Assembly: GCF_032452875.1 (NCBI RefSeq)
Contig: NC_083897.1
Span: 13,064,854 to 13,128,853 of the forward strand
From: Bos javanicus
Taxonomy: Eukaryota; Chordata; Mammalia; Artiodactyla; Bovidae
DNA length: 64,000 nucleotides
Reading direction: 5' to 3'
Part shown: positions 55,479 to 64,000 of the stretch, in pieces
How positions within the stretch are numbered: position 1 is the first letter of the stretch
Layout: each line of letters starts with the position of its first letter
The notes under the pieces: model-generated
Told to the model about the DNA's origin: nothing
Database searches by the model: none
Seen by the model: the letters and a program-made list of their open reading frames with translations, nothing else
Program-made: the position numbers and the translations under genes

Positions 55479-56720
55479 TGAAAATTCCTAAAGGATGATC
55501 TTTAATGATGGGGTTTAAGTAACTATAAGAAAAACATTTTGGAAGCACTTCTCACTTCACATTCCAAGGATAACCATCTACCGCTAACAAGACCTTAAAA
55601 CCCTTAGAAACCTGCTCATCCAGGATAGATTGACTGCCCATCACAGTCCACTTTCAATGATTCTTTTGTCATCCAGTGAACACATCCAGGACACAAGCTA
55701 AAAAGCAGAATCTATGGCTTCTATGCCTCCACATCTCCAGACCTTTGCCTCTTGCCTGCCTTTGCAATGTGCTTTCAAGCTAAACACAGAGCAGATCCAG
55801 CCCCATTAACAGTGCTGCAGACAACAGCTGAGGCTCATTGCTTGGCAACCTCCATTCTTCCACTCACCTTCCTGCTTCCTGCTGAATCAACTCATGCTCC
55901 AACCCAGGTGGTTAAGGATGTGTCGGTAGGTCACCAGCATGGATCAATCTTTCACAGTGTAGGGCTGTGAAGGAAGGGAGGATGTAAATGAACTAGACAT
56001 CAGTCCTTGTTTGTAGAAAGTGACCAGTCCAACAGGAAACAAAACCCAATCCTACATGAAAAGATTTTGCCTCATACATAATAAGGCTCCCAGTGGGCAG
56101 CCTGAAACCAAATGGATAGCTGTAAGAAAGCTATTGCTTCATTGTGACCTGAGCAAAGATCAAAGAATGATGAAATTGATGGGATTTTAATACTTCTGGT
56201 TCAGTCCTAAGTTGAAAAATCTTATGAGAAAAAGGAACCTAGTAGAGCGCACTGGAAATCAGGGCTTTAGAAATATTTTGCTCCCACCCATCAACAAAAA
56301 CAGATGACTGGCAGAAACAGGCACAAAACTAGATTATTCACATTTTGAAGACCTTCATTTGGCAAGCATTTTGGATATAGACATTGAATCAGGTTTAACG
56401 TGAAACAAAATGGAGACACCCTTTTCATCTTTACTTTGTCTCCATACCTTTGTTTGTCATATTTCTAGTACCCTCATATTGATCCCTGGCTAAGAGTCCT
56501 GTTCACCTAAATTTGTCATCTCAGAGAAACCTGACTTTTCCCATCACTGACCCATGTATTGGGTCAATGTATTCCCCTACTCTCCCCATTTACTCCCCCT
56601 AATCTAGCCTATATCTTATTCTTTTGTAATCTGCTTCCTAAAGTATTAGCAATTTAATAAACAAAACTGTGTTGCAGTATCCCAGGCTGAAAATGAATGT
56701 GTTATCCTATTTGGTATGGT
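55479..56720. other. no recognised feature
   Basis: No repeat or gene recognised. Confidence 0.45.
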
Positions 56721-56724
56721 GGAG

Positions 56725-57115
56725 ACTGTTAGCTGTCATCCAAAATCTATTCTGCCATTTTTTTTCCCAGTAACATGACTAGACTGCATTTCCCAGCCTT
56801 GCTTACAATTAGATGTGACCATATGATTGAATCTGACCAATGACATGTGAGAATCACTTCTAGGTGTCACCTCCAGGCCAAAGCTTTTAAGAAAAGAGTT
56901 TGACTCTTCAGGCGCACTTTTTTATTCCACCAGCTGAGGGTAGGTACTAATGAGGCCTTGAGGGATTGGGGGGCCACAAGATGGGAAAAAGTCTCTAAAC
57001 AACTGTGAGGAGAAACATTTTACCCGTCTGAAAATTCATACAGAGTGCTGTGTTGAGATATTACATATTTGGTTTTAGTCATTACCACAGAATAGCCTAG
57101 CCTAGCCTTACTAAG
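56725..57115 (+). mobile_element. probable ancient LTR-like mammalian repeat
   Basis: CTAGACTGCATTTCCCAGCC, TTAGATGTGACCATATGATT, GAATCTGACCAATGACATGT and the end GAATAGCCTAGCCTAGCCTT with ACTAAGACA match a widespread old mammalian LTR-type repeat whose name I am not certain of. Confidence 0.5.
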
Positions 57116-57120
57116 ACACC

Positions 57121-59165
57121 TGGAATATATGCATTTTTACAGATGTCTGCTATACACACAATCCCCTAACTCAAAGATCTGAATCTCTGATAGAAAGAGA
57201 TTTCACATATCACTGATAGAGATTTGGGGGTTGGAGCTTCTGGCAGTACTCATCATATCATCTACAAAGACAAACCATAGATGGATTCAACCACAGAGGA
57301 TGATGAAAGAGGAAGCTGGATCAAAGGTACTGAAGGAACGTGACCAGAATGCAGAGACTGACCTCAGCCAGGACAGTTGGGATTTCCAGGGTTGGGTCTG
57401 CACTGCAAACAATGGTTAGAAGGAGGAGATCAAACCCAGCAACAAGAAATTCTAGAAAAGTTCTAACCCAGAAGTCAACCACCATAGTGTCTGTCACCAT
57501 CATGACTTGTCCATACCTTGCCCTTTGATAGAATATCAAGGAGTGGGCTGGGGCAAAGTCTAGGGAGAGAATATGGGCAGGAGATAGGCAAGGTTCAGGA
57601 TGGGGGCCCATCTCTAGCGGGGGACAAGGGAGAATCACTGGATAAACTGTAGAGTGGGAGATGAAAGCAGAAATGAGGAGCACTGCAATCTGGGGGTGGA
57701 CTGAATGCATAAAACTCAGTGCTTTAAGCTCCACTAAAGAGGTCTGAGGTTGGTGGTACATCATTTTCTGACATTTTAAAAACTGATCTAGGAATAGGAT
57801 TGGGAATGTCTGGGCTGCAAGTGAGACCCTTCAATGAGGACCACAGCACAACAGAAAGCAAAGACAAGGGGAATGTGGGAGGAACTGACAGTTCGAAGAT
57901 TCAGGTTTTAGCTAATATCAGTGCTGGCCCAAAAATCTTCATATTCATCACAAAGGCATGGCTAATGTCAAATCATAGGTGACCAATTAAAATTGCATAA
58001 CATCATCTTCATTAAATCGGTACCACTAAAGACCAGAATTATTAGCACATGTAAGCATGCATGACCAGTACCTCTCTCACCGATGAGTGAGCAAATCCTC
58101 TTTGTCCTTGCAAGAGTCCACATAAGCCAGATTCAGGGAATTATCCAGCTAATATTGACCATAGCTAGAGTTCGGTAGAAACTGCAAAAAAAGAAAAAAG
58201 GCTTTCAGTCTCATTTTGCAATAGTGATCATTTTCTGACATTGGACTGTTTGTTGTACATTTATTATCCGTCTCCCTCTGAGCCCTTTCACAGCAGCTAA
58301 AGTACTCCCTCTGATGGTCTCTAGGATTCACTCACAACTAACAACAGGGCATTGTTATGTTGGATTTTTCCTTGCAACAGCTTCTAACAATCCCCAAAGC
58401 CAGGACCCTGACTGCATTTAGTTCAAGCTTTGATTTAGCCCTTTGGGTCCTTTTCTTGCAAAAAAAAATTAAAAAATAAAAGATACTGATATGATCTGTA
58501 TTAGAAGTTGGAAAACACACACATATACAAATATACGATGTACATATAACATGCATAATTTAGCAACTTCGCGCTCCGTGATTCTAAAAGAACTTTGCTT
58601 ACAGAACACTTTGCAAAATTCAAATCAATTTTAAAATGCTGTCTTGCCAATTTGGAGTGGGGTAATATCAGTGGTGCCTTACGGAGGAGAGGGAATTGCA
58701 GTATCCAATCATCCTAATAAGGACGTGGACTGCACAGGGTGAGGTGGACAGCAAAGGCCAGACCCATTATGCAAAGCCCTAAATTCCAGTCATTCACATC
58801 AAAGAGGTTGTGAGCGCCAGGAAAAGAACTTATGGGCATCTCCCCTCTAGCAGTCAGATTTGTAAAGCTTCTTTAATTCCCACCCCCAACAACCCTTCCC
58901 CACTTTTAGGGCTTATTTGTTTCTGCTCTATGCCATGCCTTCTTTCTACTTTACTCTTGAGCTTGTGGTTCCTGTCCAATCCCTAAGCTGAGCCCCATAG
59001 TCTCTTCCTGCTTTGATGCACAACCATACTTCACTCCACCACAGAAAATTAGTAACAAGGACCATAGCCCTCCCCCTGGACACCACAGCAATGCTATAAG
59101 CTTAAAATAACAATTTTCAAAACCCAGTTTACAAAATACTGCTGGGCTGTGCTGAAGTCTCACTG
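57121..59165. other. repeat-poor sequence, no recognised feature
   Basis: About 2 kb without a recognised repeat. The 147-codon minus-strand frame at 57321-57764 has no recognisable domain, start context or splice signals I can support and is treated as chance. Confidence 0.4.
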
Positions 59166-59190
59166 ATATATATATACATATGTATATATA
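59166..59190. repeat. TA-rich simple repeat
   Basis: Alternating (TA)n with ACATATG interruptions, directly before the BOV-A2. Confidence 0.85.
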
Positions 59191-59191
59191 T

Positions 59192-59467
59192 GCTGCTGCT
59201 GCTGCTAAGTCGCTTCAGTCGTGTCTGACTCTGTGCGACCCCAGAGACGGCAGCCCACCAGGCTCCCCCGTCCCTGGGATTCTCCAGGCAAGAACACTGG
59301 AGTGGGTTGCCATTGCCTTCTCCAATGCAGGAAAGTGAAAAGTGAAAGTGAAGTCGCTCAGTCTTGTCCAATTCTTTGCGACCCCATGGACTGCAGCTTA
59401 CCAGGCTCCTCTGTCCATGGGATTTTCCAGGCAAGAGTACTGGAGTGGGGTGCCATTGCCTTCTCCA
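59192..59467 (+). mobile_element. BOV-A2 SINE
   Basis: Complete dimer, GCTGCTGCTGCTGCTAAGTC to GCCATTGCCTTCTCC. ATATG is on both sides (59187-59191 and 59468-59472). It abuts the hairpin that follows. Confidence 0.94.
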
Positions 59468-59468
59468 T

Positions 59469-59571
59469 ATGTTCCCTTCCCCACACAGTGAAAATAAGAA
59501 GGAGCGATCATGGAATAAAGGACGGTCCTTGATCGCTCATTCTTATTTTCACTGTGTGGGGAGGGGAACAT
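59469..59571. repeat. near-perfect long inverted repeat (hairpin)
   Basis: Arms 59469-59510 and 59530-59571 are reverse complements at 40 of 42 positions. The spacer itself contains AGGAC/GTCCT complementary bases around a single G, with about 8 extra bases on the left side. The transcript could fold into one hairpin of about 100 nt. No known repeat family was recognised. Confidence 0.9.
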
Positions 59572-59778
59572 TAAACTGCCCATTCTTTAATTTCCCTAAA
59601 TATCATGGTGATGGTAATTGGTGGATGAAATTCAGCTTGGAATATTTATTTTGGTTGTGTGTTGGTGTGTTGTTGTTTTTGTTATTGTTGTTTTTATTTC
59701 GCAAAAATAAACTACATGGGAGAGAGAGATAAGAGATAAAGACAAAAACAATAACTAGTTTAGCAAATTAGCTCCTTG

Positions 59779-61036
59779 TTCAAACTACTGTACAACTGCA
59801 CTCATTTCACATGCTAGCAAGGTAATGCTCAAAATCCTTCAAACTAGGCTTCAACAGTACATAAACTGAGAAATTCCAGATGTACAAGTTGGATTTAGAA
59901 AAGGCAGAGGAACCAGAGATCAAATTACCAACATCTGTTGGATCATAGTAAAAGCAAGGGAATTCCAGAAAAACGTCTACTTCTCCTTCATTAATTATGC
60001 TAAAGCCTTTGTGTGGATCACAACAAACTGTGGAAAAGTCTTAAAGAAATGGGATACCAGACCACCTTACCTGCCTCCTGAGATATCTGTATGCAGGTCA
60101 AGAAGCAAGTTAGAACCAAATATGGAACAACAGACTGGTTCCAAATTGGGAAAGGAATATGTCAAGGCTGTATATTGTCACCCTGCTTATTTAACTTATA
60201 GGCAGAGTACATCATGAGAGATGGCAAGCTGGATGAAGCTCAAGCTGGAATCAAGATTGCCAGAAGAAATATAAAAACCCTCAGATATGCAGATGACAGC
60301 ACCTTTATGGCAGAAAGTGAAGAGGCACTGAAGAGCCTCTTGATGAAAATGAAAAAGGAGAGTAGAAAAGCTGGCTTAAAACTCAACATTCATAAAACTA
60401 GGATCATGGCATCCAGTCACATCACTTCATGGAAAATAGATGGGGAAAAAAATGGAAACAGTGACAGACTTTATTTTCTTGGGCTCCAAAGTCACTGCAG
60501 ATGGTGAATACAGCTATGAAATTAAAAGACTCTTGCTCCTTGGAAGAAAAACTATGACAAACCTAGACAGCATATTAAAAAGCAGTGACATCACTTTGCC
60601 AACAAAGATCCATATAGTCAAAGCTATGATTTTTCTAATAGTCATGTGGGGATGTGAGAGTTGTATCATAATGAAGGCTGAGCACCGAAAAATTGATGCT
60701 TTCAAACTGTGGTGCCAGAGAAGACTCTTGAAGAGTCCCTTGTACTGCAAGGAGAACAAACCAGTCAGTCCTAAAGGAAATCAACCCTGAATATTCATTG
60801 GAAGGACTGACGCTGAAGCTCCAATACTTTGACCACCTGATGCAAAGAGACCCTAATGCTGGGAAAGATTGAGGGCAGGAAAGAAGGGGAAGACAGAGGA
60901 TGAGATGGTTGGATGGCATCATCGACTCAATGGACATGAGTTTGAGCAAACTCTGGGAGATAGTGAAGAACAGGGAAGCCTGGCCTGCTAAAGTCCAAGG
61001 GGTCACAGAGTCAGGACTTAGTGACTCAGCAATGAA
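59779..61036 (+). mobile_element. BovB LINE, 5'-truncated, with damaged RT
   Basis: About 1.26 kb of sense BovB starting within the RT region (ACTGCACTCATTTCACATGC) and ending near CAGGACTTAGTGACTCAGC. The motif-A segment at 59987-60010 reads FINYAKAF, with the catalytic Asp changed to Asn. It is followed by a 4-bp loss that removes the next Asp codon and shifts the frame. The YADD motif (about 60287-60298) and EEALKSLLMKM survive in the 60214-60507 frame, and the C-terminal region is in another frame (60440-60790). It is an older, more diverged copy than the one at 31060. It is dead. Confidence 0.95.
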
Positions 61037-61176
61037 ACATTCTGGGAATGAAATTAGAAGGGGGTGGGGGAGGTAGGATGCATCTATTTCAATGGGAGGA
61101 TAAACAGAGGATCACAAAGGGCAGAAGTAGCTTAAACACCACAGGTGAGGCTTGTTTAAAAAATTGTATCCTGGGA

Positions 61177-61317
61177 GGCTTCCCTGGTTGTCCCTGGCTA
61201 AGACTCAGAGCTCTCAATTCAGAGGGCCCAGGTGCCATCCCTAGTCAGGGGACTAGGTCCTGCATGCCACAAATAAGAGTCAAACAAATAAATAAAAATA
61301 AATAAGTATTAAAAAAG
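61177..61317 (+). mobile_element. CHR-2-type SINE
   Basis: GGCTTCCCTGGTTGTCCCTG head, CAGGTGCCATCCCTAGTCAG B-box region and an (AAATA)n tail. The flanks AAATTGTATCCTGGGAGGC (61161-61179) and AAACTGCACCCTGGAAGGC (61318-61336) look like a long, diverged TSD. Confidence 0.88.
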
Positions 61318-61336
61318 AAACTGCACCCTGGAAGGC

Positions 61337-63455
61337 AGTGAAAGGAGAACATGTATAATCACAGAAGAGGACTTGGGGTATACTGAAGATAAACTTTTTG
61401 ATTTTATATTAAAGCCCAGCTTCCACTACAGCCCTCTCATTTGCCCGATTTATAGTGACTTTCAAAACTGCACATTGGGATACATTGCACTGACATCATT
61501 TGAAAACAAGACTCAAACTTTATTCTGATAGCAATTAAATTCCCAATTACCTGGAAGGCAAACGCAGTTATGCAAATTACAGATGCAGACTGACTAATAT
61601 TAGAACTCACATGATGATCACTTCAAAGCTAGGCATTCTGCATCTCCTTTCCTTTTTTAAAGGCGGCAGTGAAATTTAGTTGAACTGGACTTTGTGAGTC
61701 ACTGTACTAAACTCCATTAATTTTCTGAATATAAAATGTTAGTTTAGCTTATCTGAAAATTGATCTTCTCCCAAGACTCTCCCCCTTAATCTTTTTCTCC
61801 CTCTACTTCTTCATAAATGTATTATCTAATTCAGTCACTATATTATTTATCATCTATTATTATTTATTAATTCACTAGCACTATCATATAATTCAGCAAT
61901 GGAATTTTTGCCATAATGCTTTTCAGTATATTTGCATACTGAATAAAACCATATTGATTCTTAAGGATTTTTATGTTCTAGAAATGCTTGCTGCAGACAA
62001 ATTTGCAAACAAATTTTTATTTGGTTTCTGAAGACATTATTTTGACATGATTTCAACTGATGCCAACAAATCAAACCAAGTTCTGCAACAAATGTCTTCT
62101 TAATGGGTTTTGTGCTATTTGTTTTAGTTGACACCATTTATTATAATTTAACAGCATTTCCTTCCTAGGAAAGTCCAAAATCAATAAAAAATGGTGACAT
62201 ATGTTTGTATTTATTTGGAAATACAAATGCAACCAAAGGGCTCTGTCAGTGTACAATTAATAGAGTACAAAATGCTGTGGTTCGGGGGCATCTGATTATC
62301 TGTCTCATAATGTGAATTTTGAAATAGCTTGGGATTCCTGCCCCTTGACTTTCAGGTTAGGACAGAATTTCACATTAACAATAAATCACCTTGGATATAT
62401 GGTGTTCTATTTCAATTTGTTGCAATGTAGCTTCATCAGTTCATGAGGGGAGGAGAGGGACCACAGGTGGGATACGGAGAACAACAAACTGATAATAAAA
62501 TATTAAGACAAAGAAATAAACACATTTGAGATGGTATTACTGTGAGAGATGCTGAAACTGACATATCTATCTTTTCTTCCGACTATCATGGCTCACAGTC
62601 TGGCAATGGAAATCGCAAAGCCCAAGATGGGGCACTGAGGTTTATCATCAAGTTCTCCTCACAACAACCCTCTGGCCTTTTTAGATAAATTCTTCTTCTT
62701 ATTGACAGTAGGGAAATATGATTAAGAATTCTAAGGAGAGAAAATACCCTGCTCTGGGCCTGATTGCCAACACATTTTCAGGCTCTGCCTGTCCCTTGAC
62801 CCAGGGTTGGTTCTCCTTGGTTCTCTTCTATGGGCTAGGTACAAATGAAATCCTATCATAGAATTATAACATCTCATGGTTAAAAGGATCTTAAAAGTCA
62901 TCTATTACAGTGGTTCCCAAAGGCTAGTTCAGAAACTACTGCCAAATCCTAATGAAATTTTGCAGGTCTGTGAAAAATCGAGGCATTGTGGTAGAAAGCT
63001 ACATTTATTAATGGACTTTGCTTCGTTCTATTTTTGAGGTATGAGACAATGTTCAAAATGGTAGGGCCTTTTTCCCCTTAGTGTCCTCATTAGAGTGTAA
63101 GCCTTCATTTCTTGTCTTAAGATCTCCATGGGGAAAGAGCTCCACTAAAATAATATTCCTCCCTCTCTCACTCCTCATTTACTTTTCTCCATGGGAGAAG
63201 GAGTGAATTATTTGATTTAGTAAGTTTGAAAGAAGAAACTGAGAATCTTTACCTTGGCCCCTTCTGAGATTCCACATTCTGGAGCCATCTTGTCCATGGA
63301 TCTTCACATTTTGTGCCAAACAATTGTCCAGCTGGAACAATGGCTGGGTGAATAAGTCGAGCAGGGTTGAAGTATTACCACAGCCACTTGGCTGCAGATA
63401 TAGAGCCACAACCTCCATTTTTGCTTTACCAGTACTATTAATAGTTGGCAGTGAT
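61337..63455. other. repeat-poor sequence, possible conserved non-coding DNA
   Basis: About 2.1 kb without recognised young repeats. The 61430-61640 stretch holds clustered AATTA cores and an exact octamer. Some old MER/MIR-like scraps may exist near 62870-62960. No convincing exon. Confidence 0.35.
61570..61577 (+). promoter_or_regulatory. POU octamer-like motif
   Basis: Exact ATGCAAAT, with AATTAAAT at about 61533 and CAATTACC near 61545 upstream. This is suggestive only, because an 8-bp motif occurs by chance. Confidence 0.25.
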
Positions 63456-63765
63456 TTTTTTTTTTTTTTTATTGGAGTATAGTTGCTTTGGGCTTCCCTG
63501 GTAGCTCAGAGGGTAAAGAATCTGCTAGCCAATGCAGGAGATGCAGGTTTGATCTGTGAGTTGGGAAGATCCCTTGGAGGAGGGCATGGAAACCCACTGC
63601 AGTATTCTTGCCTGGAGAATCCCCATGGACAGAGGAGCCTAGAGGGCTACAGTCCATGAGGTCGCAAAGAGTTGGACACGACTGAGCAACTAAACACACA
63701 CAGCGTAGTTGTTTAACACTGCTGTGTCAGTTTCTGGTGTACAGCAGAGTGAATCAGCTATCAGT
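63456..63765 (-). mobile_element. L1 3' UTR fragment, bovine type, split by Bov-tA
   Basis: A T16 run at 63456-63470 and ATTGGAGTATAGTTG, then after the SINE GTGTCAGTTTCTGGTGTACA and GCAGAGTGAATCAGCTAT. This is the antisense L1 3' end. Confidence 0.82.
63490..63700 (+). mobile_element. Bov-tA SINE
   Basis: GGGCTTCCCTGGTAGCTCAG head to GACTGAGCAACTAAACACAC. The target sequences TATAGTTGCTTT (before) and GCGTAGTTGTTT (after) look like a degraded TSD in the L1 tail. Confidence 0.95.
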
Positions 63766-63769
63766 TAAT

Positions 63770-64000
63770 TTCAGTTCAGTTCAGTCACTCAGTTGTGTCC
63801 AACTCTTTGCCACCCCATGGACTGCAGCACACCAGGCTTCCCTGTCCTCCAACAACTCCCGGAGCTTTTAAACTCATGTCCATTGAGTCCATGTTGCCAT
63901 CCAACCATCTTATCCTCTGTCGTCCCCTTCTCCTCCTGCCTTCAATCTTTCCTAGCATCAGGGTCTTTTCCAATCTTCGCATCAGGTGGCCAAAGTATTG
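63770..64000 (-). mobile_element. BovB LINE 3' end, cut by the window edge
   Basis: The (CAGTT)n tail at the left, then antisense C-terminal codons with the Arg-rich GRRRRGRQ stretch. It continues past the window, so its 5' extent is unknown. Confidence 0.93.

Noticed and set aside
57321..57764. 147-codon open frame on the minus strand
   Set aside because: It has no recognisable domain and overlaps other-strand frames. I could not support splice signals or codon bias. Most likely chance.

Overview
The window looks like nuclear DNA from a ruminant, most likely a bovid such as cattle. The evidence is the repeat content. It carries many tRNA-derived ruminant SINEs (Bov-tA, BOV-A2 and CHR-2 types) and several 5'-truncated BovB (RTE-clade) LINEs with (ACTGA)n tails. 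It also has a bovine-type L1, endogenous-retrovirus LTRs, and older mammalian elements (MIR, L2, MER, Tigger and L1M types). No host protein-coding exon, rRNA, tRNA or CRISPR could be supported. Every open frame above about 100 codons that I could explain lies in a transposable element, and the remaining frames look like chance. I read this as an intergenic or intronic, gene-poor segment. Family names come from recognising consensus-like text by eye. Boundaries are best where target-site duplications (TSDs) are visible.

Layout. 1-9 kb: an ancient L1 3' UTR and a Tigger-type DNA transposon, later hit by two Bov-tA SINEs, then BOV-A2, BovB, a MIR and a MaLR LTR. 9-18 kb: a CHR-2 and short SINEs with clean TSDs, a MER5A split by an L1 tail and a BOV-A2, a 1.27 kb antisense solo LTR with a 6-bp TSD, and a BovB/BOV-A2 pair sharing one target site. 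18-30 kb: MIR, MER1-like and L2 relics, one LTR with visible TATA and poly(A) signals, and one solo LTR with a 4-bp TSD. 30-33 kb: the best BovB reverse-transcriptase relic, broken by one stop and a frameshift. 38-43 kb: a 5'-truncated bovine L1 with an 18-bp TSD and two BOV-A2 insertions in its body. 43-49 kb: deeply nested L1M, BovB, an inverted duplication, MER5A split by an LTR, CHR-2 and L2. 50-59 kb: repeat-poor, possibly with conserved non-coding DNA. 59-64 kb: a near-perfect 100-bp hairpin, a second BovB RT relic with a damaged active site, more repeat-poor DNA, and an L1/SINE/BovB stack cut by the window end.

The genes here are genes of the mobile elements. BovB and L1 encoded the reverse transcriptases. 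Ruminant SINEs are non-autonomous and are thought to have used that machinery, which fits the many 8-18 bp TSDs. All copies seen are disabled. I found no new multi-gene biological system. The most unusual structures are the 59.5 kb hairpin, the inverted duplication at 44.7-45.4 kb, and the triple direct repeat at 16.7-17.8 kb.
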